DNA of 64,000 nt from Candidatus Aalborgicola danicus (GCA_016703945.1 JADJBC010000046.1:1-64000); one strand, 5' to 3'. Numbered from the stretch's first letter, positions 46,465 through 57,249 are shown. Notes: a model not told the origin generated them from the sequence alone. Numbers and translations are program-made.

Positions 46465-48341
46465 TTACTTGCGCGCCGGCGGCACATCCGTACAACTGCC
46501 GTGCGCAATCTCCGCCGCCATGCCAATGGACTCACCCAGGGTCGGGTGCGGGTGGATGGTCTTGCCGATGTCCACCGCATCGGCACCCATCTCGATGGCC
46601 AGCGCAATCTCGCCAATCATGTCGCCCGCATGGGTGCCGACCATGCCGCCGCCCAGGATCTTGCCGTGGCCATGGGCTTCGGGAGAGTCATCAAACAGCA
46701 GCTTGGTGACGCCCTCGTCGCGGCCATTGGCAATGGCGCGGCCGGAGGCCGTCCAGGGGAACAGGCCCTTCTTGACCTTGATGCCCTGCGCCTTGGCCTG
46801 GTCTTCGGTGAGGCCCACCCAGGCCACTTCGGGGTCGGTGTAGGCCACGCTGGGGATGACGCGGGCGTTGAAGGCGGCAGCGGCCAGTTCCTTGTTGCCT
46901 TGCAGTTCACCGGCAATCACTTCCGCCGCCACATGCGCCTCGTGCACCGCCTTGTGCGCCAGCATGGGCTGGCCGACGATGTCGCCGATGGCGAAGATGT
47001 GGGGCACGTTGGTGCGCATCTGGATGTCGACGTTGATGAAGCCACGGTCCGTCACCGCCACACCGGCCTTGTCGGCGGCGATCTTCTTGCCGTTGGGCGT
47101 GCGGCCCACGGCTTGCAGCACCAGGTCGTACACCTGCGGCGCGGGGGCGGTGCCGCCCTCCTCTGCTGCTGCAAATGTCACCTCAATGCCTTCGGCAAAG
47201 CGCGTGCGCCCACCGTCTTGGTCTTGAGCATGATGTTGTCGAAGCGCTTGGCGTTCATCTTCTGCCAGATCTTGACCAGGTCGCGGTCGGCGCCCTGCAT
47301 CAGGCCGTCCAGCATTTCCACCACGTCCAGGCGTGCGCCCAGCGTGCTGTAGACGGTGCCCATTTCCAGGCCGATGATGCCGCCGCCCAGGATCAGCATG
47401 CGCTTGGGGACTTCCTTCAGCGCCAGCGCGCCGGTGCTGTCCACCACGCGCGGGTCTTCGGGCATGAAGGGCAGGCGCACGGCCTGGCTGCCCGCGGCGA
47501 TGATGGCCTTCTTGAAGGCAATGACCTTCTTGGCACCGGTCTTCTCCTGCGACGTGCCGGTGGTTTCTTCGACTTCCAGATGGTTGGCACCGACAAAATG
47601 GCCGTAGCCGCGCAAGGTGGTGACCTTGCGCATCTTGGCCATGGCGGCCAGACCGCCGGTGAGCTTGCCAATGACTTTTTCCTTGTGGCCGCGCAGCTTG
47701 TCGATGTTGACGCTGGGCGCACCAAAGTCCACGCCCAGGTCGGCCATGTGGCTCACCTCGTCCATGACGGCGGCGACATGCAGCAGCGCCTTGGACGGGA
47801 TGCAGCCCACGTTCAGGCAGACGCCACCCAGCGTGGCGTAGCGTTCGACGATGATGACCTTGAGACCCAGGTCAGCCGCGCGGAAGGCGGCGCTGTAGCC
47901 GCCGGGGCCGCCGCCCAGTACCAGCACGTCGCAATCCAGGTCGACGGTGCCGGAGTAGCTGGCGCCTGCGGGCGCAGCGACGGCTGGTGTAGTCGCTGGA
48001 TTTGCTACTGTTTTAGGAGCTATCGAAGCAGATTCCACGAGGGCTACAGGCTGATTTGACCCAGGAGAACTGGCTGCGGGCGCGCTTGCGGTAGCATCCA
48101 CCTCGGCCGCCTCCAGCATCAGCACGACGGAGCCTTCCTTGACCTTGTCACCCAGAGCGACCTTGAGTTCCTTGACCACGCCAGCCTGGCTGGAAGGAAT
48201 CTCCATGGAGGCCTTGTCGCTCTCCACGGTGATCAGGCTTTGCTCAGCCTTGATGGTGTCACCCACCTTGACCATCAATTCGATGACGGCGACTTCGTCG
48301 AAGTCGCCAATGTCGGGGACCTTGATTTCGATGAGTGCCAT
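46465..48341 (-). CDS. lpdA: Dihydrolipoamide dehydrogenase (E3) with N-terminal lipoyl domain, one frameshift
   Basis: E3 of the pyruvate dehydrogenase complex, re-oxidising dihydrolipoamide with NAD+. ATG 48341. The lipoyl domain occupies residues 1-80 with the lipoylated Lys in VESDKASMEIP; E3 proteins with this fusion are known from betaproteobacteria. The linker (~80-140) contains an in-frame repeat copy. The FAD domain (VLGGGPGGYSAAFRA) has the redox pair in GGVCLNVGCIPSK. NAD domain and dimerisation domain (HPHPTLGESIG) follow. At ~47195-47210 the frame is lost by one base (TVGA, then EGIEVTF in the other frame); the truncated copy at 38 kb shows the intact form. It is third in the aceE-aceF-lpdA operon, 81 bases after aceF. 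Stop at 46465. Confidence 0.93.
48004..48060 (+). repeat. Dispersed repeat inside lpdA, translated in frame
   Basis: GCTACTGTTTTAGGAGC followed by GAGGGCTACAGGCTGATTTG, read from the opposite strand of lpdA. It codes residues ~95-113 (SNQPVALVESASIAPKTVAN) of the flexible linker right after the lipoyl domain. Confidence 0.8.
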
Positions 48342-48422
48342 TTTCAATTCCAATCAATCAGAACATTTCTTGGGGCGGGGGTGGCCCTCTGGGCGGGGCC
48401 CAGCCACGGCCTAGCCGGCAAC

Positions 48423-50109
48423 TCAGAGCAACACGCGGCGGAAGTCACCCAGGATCTGGCCCAGGTAGACGTTGAAGCGCGCAGCGGCGGCGCCGTCGAT
48501 GACGCGGTGGTCCCAAGTCAGCGACAGCGGCAACATCAGGCGCGGCACGAAGGCCTTGCCGTCCCACACCGGCTCCATCTGGCTCTTGCACACGCCCAGG
48601 ATGGCCACCTCGGGCGCATTGATGATGGGCGTGAAGTAACGCCCGCCAATGCCGCCCAGGCTGGAAATGGTGAAGCTGGCGCCAGACATTTCTGCCGGGC
48701 TCAGCTTGCCGTCGCGGGCCTTCTTGGCCAGCTCGCCCATTTCCTGGCTGATCTGGAAGATGCCCTTCTTGTCGGCATCCTTGATCACCGGCACCATCAG
48801 ACCATTGGGCGTATCGGCCGCAAAACCGATGTGATAGAACTGCTTGTAGATCAGCGCGTCGCCGTCCAGCGAGCTGTTGAACTCGGGGAACTTCTTCAGC
48901 GCGGCCACGCAGGCCTTGATCAGGAAGGCCAGCATGGTGACCTTGACGCCCGACTTCTCGTTCTCTTTGTTGGTGGAGACGCGGAAGGCTTCCAGGTCGG
49001 TGATGTCGGCATCGTCATGGTTGGTGACGGCCGGAATCATGATGGCGTTGCGCAGCAGGTTGGCGCCGCTGATCTTCTTGATGCGCGACAGCTCCTTGCG
49101 CTCAATCGGGCCGAACTTGGCGAAGTCCACCTTGGGCCAGGGGATCAGGCCCAAGGCCTGCGCCATCGCCACCACCCGCTGCGGGCTTGTTCTGCGCCGC
49201 TGCGGCCAGCGTTTGCACCGCGCCACTCATTACGGATCGGGTGAAGCTTTGCACGTCCGCCTCGGTGATGCGGCCTTTGTGGCCACTGCCCTTGACCTCA
49301 TTCAATGGCACGCCAAGTTCCCGGGCGAACTTGCGCACGGATGGCGACGCGTGGGGCAGGCCCAAGGGTGCAGCGCCAGGCGCGTGCGCAGGCACGGCCA
49401 CGGCAGGTGCTGCTGCGACTGCTGGTACAGAGGCCGCAGGCGCAGCGGCGGCAGGGACTGCACTAGCCGCTGCGGGCGCAGCAGCAGCGGCAGCAGTGGG
49501 AGGGGCCACCGCGCCAGCCACACCGTCGAGAACCACCACCAGGTCACCGATGTTGACGGTGTCGCCCAGCTTGACCTTGATCTCCTTGACCACACCGGCG
49601 GTGCTGGACGGGATCTCCATCGACGCCTTGTCGGATTCCACGGTAACCAGGCTTTGCTCCACCTTCACCACGTCGCCAACCTTGACCAGCAGCTCGATGA
49701 CGGTGACGTCTTTGAAATCGCCAATATCGGGGATGCGCACTTCCACCGGGCCGCTGGCCAATGCAGCCGCCGGTACGGGTGCCGCAGCAGCAGGTGCTGA
49801 AGCAGCAGCAGTCGCTATAGAAAAAGGAGCAGCTTGCGCAGCAGCGGCGAGGGCTACAGCCTGATTTTGCTCAGAGCCTTCGAGCGAAACGACGACCGAA
49901 CCCTGCTTGACCTTGTCGCCCAGCTTGACCTTGATTTCTTTGACCACGCCAGCGTGGCTGGACGGGATTTCCATGGAGGCCTTGTCGGACTCCACGGTGA
50001 TCAGCGACTGCTCGGCCTTGACCGTGTCGCCGACCTTGACCATCAGTTCAATGACGGTGACTTCATCAAAGTCGCCGATGTCGGGAACTTGTATTTCGAT
50101 AGATGCCAT
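48423..50109 (-). CDS. aceF: Dihydrolipoamide acetyltransferase (E2), one frameshift
   Basis: E2 core of pyruvate dehydrogenase, moving acetyl groups from E1 to CoA. Order: lipoyl domain 1 (1-78, Lys in VESDKASMEIP), Ala-rich linker, lipoyl domain 2 (~121-195, a second VESDKASMEIP), Ala/Pro-rich linker, peripheral-subunit-binding domain (HASPSVRKFARELGVPLNEV), second linker and catalytic domain ending with DHRVIDGAAAARF (His and Asp catalytic). The frame breaks near 49140-49175 within the GGT/GGC-rich linker; one base restores it at GLIPWPKVDFAKFG. The first linker carries a dispersed repeat copy (residues 81-100). It lies 48 bases after aceE. Total ~560 residues. Confidence 0.93.
49813..49870 (+). 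repeat. Dispersed repeat inside aceF, translated in frame
   Basis: CGCTATAGAAAAAGGAGC, CAGCTTGCGCA and GAGGGCTACAGCCTGATTTT, read from the opposite strand of aceF. It codes residues 81-100 (QNQAVALAAAAQAAPFSIAT), again directly after a lipoyl domain, the same place as in lpdA. Confidence 0.8.
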
Positions 50110-50157
50110 ATTCTTAGTTGGGGTCAGAGGCGCTGGCTCGGTCTGTCCCGCAAAATT

Positions 50158-52876
50158 TCATGCATACAGCGGGTTGATCTTGTCGGTCTTGATGCCGTAT
50201 TTGGCAATCGCTTCCACGACCTTGCTCACCGGCACCGTGCCCTCTTCGCTCAGAGCCTTCAGGGCGGCGACGACGATGAAGTGGCGGTTCACCTCGAAAT
50301 GCTCACGCAGCTTGGAGCGGAAGTCGCTGCGGCCAAAGCCGTCGGTGCCCAGCACCTTGTAGGTACGGCCCTTGGGAATGAAGGGGCGAATCTGCTCGGC
50401 GTAGGCCTTCATGTAGTCAGTGGATGCCACGACCGGGCCGGTGTGCTTTTCCAGTTGCTGCGCGACGAACGACACGCGGGGCGCTTCGGCCGGGTGCAAC
50501 AGGTTGAAGCGCTCACAGTCCTGGCCTTCGCGGGTCAGTTCGTTGAAGCTGGGGCAGCTCCACACGTTGGCGGCCACGCCCCAATCCTTCTCCAGCAGTT
50601 CCTGAGCGGCAATGCTTTCGCGCAGGATGGTGCCCGAGCCCAGCAGTTGCACACGGGGCGTCAGCTTGGCGCCTTCCTTGCACAGGTACATGCCCTTGAT
50701 GATCTGCTCTTCGGTGCCCGCGGTCAGGCCGGGCATGGCGTAGTTTTCGTTCAGCAGCGTGAGGTAGTAGAAAACGTTGTCCTGCTTCTCCACCATGCGC
50801 TTCAAGCCATGGTGCAGGATGACGCCCACTTCGTGCGCGAAGGTCGGGTCGTAGCTGATGCAGTTGGGAATGGTGCCGGCCATGATGTGGCTGTGGCCGT
50901 CTTCGTGCTGCAGGCCTTCGCCGTTGAGCGTGGTGCGCCCGGAGGTGCCGCCCAGCAGGAAGCCGCGCGCCTGCATGTCGCCCGCCGCCCAGGCCAGATC
51001 GCCAATGCGCTGGAAGCCGAACATCGAGTAATACACATAGAACGGCACCATGATCCGGTTGCTGGTGCTGTAGCTGGTGGCCGCGGCAATCCAGCTGCTC
51101 ATGCCACCGGCTTCGTTGATGCCCTCTTGCAGGATCTGGCCGGCCTTGTCTTCGCGGTAGTACATGACCTGGTCTTTGTCGACCGGGGTGTAGTTCTGGC
51201 CTGCGGGGTTGTAGATACCCACCTGGCGGAACAGGCCTTCCATGCCAAAGGTGCGCGCCTCGTCCACCAGGATAGGCACCACGCGCGGGCCCAGGGCCTG
51301 GTCGCGCAGCAGCTGCGTCAAAAAACGCACATAGGCCTGGGTGGTGGAGATTTCACGGCCTTCGGGCGTGGGGTCCATCACCGACTTGAAGGTCTCCAGC
51401 GATGGCACGGTGAAGCTGCTCATCCGACTTGGTGCGGCGGTGCGGCAGGTAGCCGCCCAGCGCCTTGCGCCGTTCGTGCAGGTAGCGCATTTCGGGCGTG
51501 TCGTCGGCCGGCTTGTAGAACGGCAGATTGGGCAGATCGCTGTCGGGCATCGGGATGTTGAAGCGGTCGCGGAAGGCCTTGATGTCCTCGTCGGTCAGCT
51601 TCTTGGTCTGGTGCACATTGTTCTTGCCCTCGCCGGCCTTGCCCATGCCAAAGCCCTTGACGGTCTTGATCAGCAGCACGGTGGGCTGGCCCTTGTGGTT
51701 GACGGCCTTGTGGAAGGCGGCATACACCTTCTTGGAGTCGTGGCCGCCGCGGCGCAGGTCAAACACCTCTTCGTCGCTCATCTTGGCGACCATCTCCAGC
51801 GTGCGCGGGTCGCGGCCGAAGAAGTGCTTGCGCACGTAGGCGCCGTCGTTGGCCTTCATGGCCTGGTAGTCGCCGTCCAGCGTGTCCATCATGACCTTGC
51901 GCAGAGCGCCTTCCTTGTCGCGCGCCAGCAGGGCGTCCCAGCCAGAGCCCCAGATCAGCTTGATGACGTTCCAGCCGGAGCCGCGGAATTCGCCTTCCAG
52001 CTCCTGGATGATCTTGCCGTTGCCGCGCACCGGGCCGTCCAGGCGCTGCAGGTTGCAGTTGATGACAAACACCAGGTTGTCCAGCTTCTCGCGCGCGGCC
52101 AGGCCGATGGCGCCCAGGGATTCGACCTCGTCCATTTCGCCGTCGCCGCAGAACACCCAGACCTTGCGGTTCTCGGTGTTGGCAATGCCACGGGCGTGCA
52201 GGTACTTGAGGAAGCGCGCCTGGTAAATGGCCATCAGCGGCCCCAGGCCCATGGACACGGTGGGGAACTGCCAGAACTCGGGCATCAGCTTGGGGTGCGG
52301 GTAGCTGGACAGGCCCTTGCCGTCCACTTCCTGGCGGAAGTTCAGCAACTGCTCTTCGGTCAGGCGGCCTTCCATATAGGCGCGGGCATAGACGCCGGGG
52401 GACACGTGGCCCTGGATGTAGAGGCAGTCGCCGCCATGTTCTTTGCCGGGCTCGGCGCTCTCGGCATGCCAGAAGTGGTTGAAGCCGGCGCCAAACAGGC
52501 TGGCCAGCGATGCGAAGGAGCCGATGTGGCCGCCCAGGTCGCCACCGTCGATGGGGTGGTGGCGATTGGCCTTGACCACCATGGCCATGGCGTTCCAGCG
52601 CATATAGGCGCGCAGGCGCTCTTCGATTTCCAGGTTGCCGGGGGAACGCTCTTCCTGCTCTGGCGTGATGGTGTTGACGTAAGCCGTGGTGGCCGAGAAC
52701 GGCATGTCTATGCTCTTCTGGCGCGCGTGGCCCAGCAATTGCTCCAGCAGAAAGTGCGCCCGCTCGGGGCCTTCACTCTCAATCACGGCGGACAGGGCGT
52801 CCATCCATTCACGGGTTTCCTGGCTGTCCAGGTCAAGGGTGGTGGCGCTCGCCGCGCCGGGGGGAACTGCTGACAT
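50158..52876 (-). CDS. aceE: Pyruvate dehydrogenase E1 component, one frameshift
   Basis: Homodimeric thiamine-diphosphate E1 that decarboxylates pyruvate and acetylates the E2 lipoyl groups. ATG 52876 follows GGAGACAC. The first ~500 residues carry NRHHPIDGGDLGGHIGSFAS and the thiamine-diphosphate motif that starts FCGDGEMDEVESLGA and ends in NCN. The rest (TTQAYVRFLTQLLRD, EGLQHEDGHSHIMAGTIPNC, TDGFGRSDFRSKLREHFEV) lies in a second frame. They meet near 51415-51430, between LPHRRTKSDE and SFTVPSLETF; adding or removing one base gives a protein of about 905 residues, normal for the family. First gene of the operon; divergent from a FixL-like sensor gene. Confidence 0.93.
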
Positions 52877-53021
52877 TGCTGTGTCTCCTGGTTGTTTTTG
52901 ACGAATTTAGTACGTTCTGCCTATTTTTACACAAGTATTTAATAATTTCAACTGGTGCTTTTCTATTTCATAATATGAACTATCAAAAATGATATGCAGA
53001 GGCATCCCCTACACTAGCCCC
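52877..53021. promoter_or_regulatory. Divergent control region aceE / FixL-like sensor
   Basis: An A/T-rich 145-base gap with TATTTAATAATTT and CATAATATGAACTATC elements that could hold -10 boxes for both directions. No operator could be assigned with confidence. It is the only room for the promoter of the PDH operon. Confidence 0.5.
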
Positions 53022-55570
53022 ATGCCATTTCCCAAGCTGATTTCGTTGCCAAACCCCCTGGCGCTTTCCACGGTGGAACGGGCGCGCCACTGGTGGCACC
53101 GATTGGCGCCGCATCGCCAGGACCGGGTTGCCGTATTGGCTCCGCTGGCCGCCGTAGCGCTATTTTTCGCCGCCATCATTGCCGCCCTGGGTTATTTGCG
53201 GCTGGAAGAAATTGATCGTGAACAACAGGCTGTGCAGCGCGACGTGGAATACACCCACCAGCGTTTGCGCCTGAGGTTGTTGGAACGTCAGGAGCAATTG
53301 ATGCGCATCGCGCGGGAGGTATCCAATCGAGAACTCGACGCCGAAGACTTTAAAGCCAGGGCGCGCTCCATGCTCAACCAGTACCCGGAGTTGCAAGGGC
53401 TGGCGTGGATTGACGAACGGCGCCGAGTGAAGTCGGCCATTGGTACCGCCGTGCTGGTGGCCAGCCAGCTCAGCACCGGCCCCGATACGGCGCCACGCAA
53501 TGACACCATGGCGGGTTTCATGGTGGCCCGCGAATCACAGCAACCGGTCTATATCCAGCCGTTAGGAACCCCAAACGACACGCCCTTCTTGCAAATGCAT
53601 TTGCCGCTGAACGAACGGGACGCTTTTCAGGTGTGTTGCTGGCCGAATACTCAGTCGATGGCCTCTACCGCTATGGCGTGCCAACCGAGGTCACGTCCCG
53701 CTATGCCATATCCCTGCAAGACGCACAAGGGCGATTGCTGGCCGGCACGACCATTCCGACGCAACAGACCGTCAAGAACCTGCTGCCGTGGGCCCATCCG
53801 ACCAATGAATATGCAATGCCGGTCTCGCCAGTGGGCAGCACGTTAGTCGTTCGCGGACAGGCCTACCGTGCGTCGCTGGGTGTTATTGGCAGTGGCCTGT
53901 TCTGGCTGGTCAGCGCATTGAGTGTCATGACCGCATGGATGTTGATTGCCAATTGGCGCCACACACGCAGGCGGGTGCAGGCGCAGCAAGCCTTGATGTC
54001 GGAGACCACGTTTCGCCGTGCCATGGAAAATTCCATGCTGACTGGCATGCGGGCCATGGATTTGCAGGGCCGCATCACCTACGTCAATGCTGCGTTTTGC
54101 CAGATGACCGGTTGGGCCGAATCCGACCTGGTGGGCCGAACCGCGCCTTTTCCGTATTGGCCCGAAAACGACCGTGACCAGTTGCACTCGCTTTTGGGAG
54201 AAGAGTTGTCTGGCAAAACAACCCCAGGGGGCATTCAGGTGCGGGTCAAACGCCGTGACAACACTCTGTTTGATGCGCGCTTGTACGTCTCGCCGCTGAT
54301 CGATGCCGTGGGCAAACAAACCGGCTGGATGACCTCCATGACCGACATCACAGAACCCAACCGGGTGCGAGAACAGTTGTCGGCTTCGCACGAACGCTTC
54401 ACCACCGTGCTCGAAGCGCTGGATGCATCCATCTCGGTGGCACCCTTGGGCAGCGACGAGTTGTTGTTTGCCAACAAGCTGTACCGCCAATGGTTTGGCA
54501 CACAAACGGGCGGCCACTTGCAATTGGTGGCACAGGCCGGTGTGCCTTCCAGCCCAACTAACGACGAATCCACCGACAGTGTCGACTCGTTTGCCGGACT
54601 GCCCACCAACGCCCTTCCCGACACGGAAACCGAAAGCGCCGAAATTTTTATCGCGGAATTGAACAAGTGGCTGGAGGTGCGGACCCGCTACTTGAGCTGG
54701 GTCGACGGGCGACTGGCCCAGATGGTGATTGCCACCGACATCAGTTCACGCCGACTGGCCGAGGAACAGGCATCCAGCCAGACCGAGCGGGCCCAGACGG
54801 CCAGCCGCCTGATCACCATGGGAGAAATGGCGTCCAGCGTGGCCCACGAACTGAACCAGCCCTTGACCGCGATCAACAACTACTGCAACGGCATGGTGTC
54901 GCGCATCAAGGCCCAGCAGATCACCGAGGAGGACCTGCTGGGAGCGCTGGAAAAAACCGCGAAACAAGCCCAGCGGGCCGGCCAGATCATTCACCGCATC
55001 CGCTCCTTCGTGAAACGTAGCGAACCCAACCGCACACCGTCTGAAGTGGTCTTGATGGTGAGCGAAGCCGTGGAACTGGCGGAAATCGAGTTGCGCCGCT
55101 TCAACGTGCGCTTAAACCATTACGTTGCCGCACGCCTGCCCCTGCTGATGGTGGACCCGATCCTGATTGAGCAGGTGCTGATCAATCTGTTGCGCAATGC
55201 CGCCGAGTCCATTGACATGGCGCTGCGCCAGACCTCACAACGGATCGTGGAATTGCGGGTCGTGCCCAAAGTCATTGAGGACAAGCAGGTAGTGGAATTT
55301 GCCGTCCAAGACACCGGCAACGGACTGGCCCCGGAAGTTATGGCCAGGCTGTACGAAGCTTTCTACTCTACCAAGGCCGACGGCATGGGCATCGGACTCA
55401 GTTTGTGTCGCTCGATAGTCGAATCCCACCTGGGACGGATGTCAGCCGAGAACCTCTACAATGGTGACGATGTTTCGGGATGCCGATTTTCATTCTGGAT
55501 ACCGGTCTCGGAAGTACCACCCAGTCTGGCGCGACATCAACGACCAAGCAATTTGAACTCTGGACACTGA
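53022..55570 (+). CDS. FixL-like membrane PAS sensor kinase, one frameshift
   Basis: Sensor kinase of ~850 residues. ATG 53022 (MPFPKLISLPNPL). A first membrane helix (VLAPLAAVALFFAAIIAALG) and a second (SGLFWLVSALSVMTAWMLI) bracket a periplasmic sensor domain. A PAS domain (~325-440, FRRAMENSMLTGMRAMDLQG), a degenerate second PAS with a Thr/Ser-rich insert, then HisKA with the phospho-His in VAHELNQPLTAINNYCNG and HATPase (NLLRNAAESID, GMGIGLSLCRSIVESHLG) follow. This kinase class pairs with FixJ-type regulators, and one starts at the next base after its stop. The frame breaks near 53625-53635, where one G seems missing (restored FQGVLLAEYSVDG). No haem-binding PAS histidine is evident. Confidence 0.85.
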
Positions 55571-56197
55571 ATGAGCTTGCTTCCCAAAAAAGGTACTGTT
55601 TACGTTGTAGATGACGACGAGGCCGTGCGCGACTCGTTGCAATGGCTGCTCGAAGGCAAGGGTTTTAGGGTTCGATGTTTTGACTCCGCCGAGTCCTTCC
55701 TGAGCCGCTACGACGCCCGAGAAGTGGCTTGTCTTATTGTGGATATCCGCATGGGCGGCATGACGGGGCTGGAATTGCAAAGTCGTTTGATCGAAGCCCG
55801 CTCGCCACTACCCATCGTCTTCATCACTGGCCATGGCGACGTGCCCATGGCGGTGGACACCATGAAAAAGGGCGCCATGGATTTCATCCAGAAGCCGTTC
55901 AACGAAGACCAACTGGTCGGTCTGGTGGAGCGCATGCTCGACCATGCGAAAGATTCGTTCTCTGATTTCCAACTGGCCGCCAGCCGCGACGCCTTGCTGT
56001 CCAAGCTGACACTGCGCGAATCCCAGGTATTGGAGCGCATTGTGGCGGGTCGACTGAACAAACAAATTGCCGACGATCTGGGGATCAGCATCAAAACAGT
56101 GGAGGCCCACCGGGCCAACATCATGGAAAAACTCAGCGCCAACACCGTGGCCGATCTGCTCAAAATCGCGCTCGGGCAACACGCGCCAAAAGCCTGA
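55571..56197 (+). CDS. FixJ-like response regulator (REC + LuxR HTH)
   Basis: Transcription regulator of 208 residues that directly follows the sensor gene (TGA then ATG without a gap). Receiver: acidic pair VVDDDEAVRDSLQ, phospho-Asp in LIVDIRMGGMTG, conserved Thr and Lys in VFITGHGDVPM and IQKPFNEDQL. C-terminal LuxR-type helix-turn-helix: LTLRESQVLERIVAGRLNKQ and ISIKTVEAHRANIMEK. It should be phosphorylated by the FixL-like kinase. Targets are unknown; the divergent aceE promoter and folD downstream are the nearest candidates. Confidence 0.92.
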   Translation: MSLLPKKGTVYVVDDDEAVRDSLQWLLEGKGFRVRCFDSAESFLSRYDAREVACLIVDIRMGGMTGLELQSRLIEARSPLPIVFITGHGDVPMAVDTMKKGAMDFIQKPFNEDQLVGLVERMLDHAKDSFSDFQLAASRDALLSKLTLRESQVLERIVAGRLNKQIADDLGISIKTVEAHRANIMEKLSANTVADLLKIALGQHAPKA

Positions 56198-56250
56198 CGT
56201 ATTGGACATGTTGAGGACAGAGCATGCTGTGCCTGCGGTCTGTCCCGCAA

Positions 56251-56266
56251 AGCTATTTTTTATAGC
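56251..56266 (+). repeat. Hairpin half of the dispersed repeat
   Basis: AGCTATTTTTTATAGC, the same A/T hairpin as at 12600, with the rest of the element replaced by the following G/C terminator stem. Confidence 0.6.
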
Positions 56267-56272
56267 ATCTCA

Positions 56273-56303
56273 CGCCCGCCCCGCAAGGACTGCGGGCGTT
56301 TTC
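56273..56303 (+). terminator. Rho-independent terminator between the regulator gene and folD
   Basis: CGCCCGC (56273-56279) pairs with GCGGGCG (56292-56298) and is followed by TTTTC. It lies 75 bases after the FixJ-like gene and 18 bases before the folD ATG, so folD needs its own promoter or is attenuated here. Confidence 0.75.
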
Positions 56304-56320
56304 AATTTGAAAGACAAACC

Positions 56321-57211
56321 ATGACCACCTCCACAGCCAAGACCATCGATGGCGTTGCCCTCTCCGCCATGTTGCGCGCTGACATTGCAACCCGCGCGAT
56401 GGCGCTTAAAACCAGCGGCATCACGCCGGGATTGGCGGTGATTCTGGTGGGTGACGACCCGGCGAGTGCCGTCTATGTGCGCAACAAGGTCAAAGCCTGT
56501 GCAGATACCGGCATTCATTCGGTCTTTGAGAAGTACGAGGCCTCCTTCAGCGAGACTGATCTGCTGGCGCGTATAGATTCCCTCAATACCGACCCCACCA
56601 TTCACGGCATCCTGGTGCAAATGCCCTTGCCCAAACACATCAACCCGCACAAGGTCATTGAAGCCATTTCAACCAGCAAAGATGTGGACGGCTACGCCAC
56701 CTTGAGCGCCGGTGAGTTGATGACCGGTCAAGCCGGATTTAGACCCTGCACGCCGTATGGCTGCATGAAACTGATCGAAACCACGGGTCTGGACCTGCGT
56801 GGCAAACATGCGGTGGTCATTGGGCGCAGCAATACGGTTGGCAAACCCATGGCACTCCTGCTGCTGCAAGCCAATGCCACGGTCACGGTATGCCACAGTG
56901 CCACGGCGGACATGGGCCACCATACACGACAAGCCGACGTGATCGTTGCCGCCGTAGGCAAACGCAATGTGCTGACCGCCGACATGGTCAAACCAGGTGC
57001 CATCGTGATCGATGTGGGCATGAACCGTGATGATGCAGGCAAGCTGTGCGGCGATGTGGACTTTGCAGGCGTCAGCACGGTTGCCAGCCACATCACGCCG
57101 GTGCCGGGCGGCGTGGGCCCGATGACCATCACCATGCTGCTGGTCAACACGCTGGAAGCGGCCGAGCGCGAAGTCACTCGCCTTGAAACCTCCGCCGCCG
57201 CACCCAAATAG
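56321..57211 (+). CDS. folD: Methylenetetrahydrofolate dehydrogenase/cyclohydrolase
   Basis: Bifunctional one-carbon enzyme converting 5,10-methylene-THF to 10-formyl-THF, 296 residues. The catalytic Lys is in SAVYVRNKVKAC; GFRPCTPYGCMKLIE is the substrate loop; HAVVIGRSNTVGKPMALLLL is the NADP-binding Rossmann motif; and GGVGPMTITMLLVNTLEA closes the protein. All are intact in a single frame. A terminator-like hairpin lies immediately upstream, closer than usual. The downstream M3 peptidase gene follows after ~40 bases and may be co-transcribed. Confidence 0.95.
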   Translation: MTTSTAKTIDGVALSAMLRADIATRAMALKTSGITPGLAVILVGDDPASAVYVRNKVKACADTGIHSVFEKYEASFSETDLLARIDSLNTDPTIHGILVQMPLPKHINPHKVIEAISTSKDVDGYATLSAGELMTGQAGFRPCTPYGCMKLIETTGLDLRGKHAVVIGRSNTVGKPMALLLLQANATVTVCHSATADMGHHTRQADVIVAAVGKRNVLTADMVKPGAIVIDVGMNRDDAGKLCGDVDFAGVSTVASHITPVPGGVGPMTITMLLVNTLEAAEREVTRLETSAAAPK

Positions 57212-57249
57212 ACCCCTATTGCCTCGCCAAACCCTTGACGGATAGCCCC

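Noticed and set aside
49834..52873. Very long plus-strand open frames (over 500 codons) opposite aceE and aceF
   Set aside because: They mirror the codon pattern of highly biased, GC-rich genes on the minus strand and show no domain; the minus-strand proteins are clear PDH subunits.
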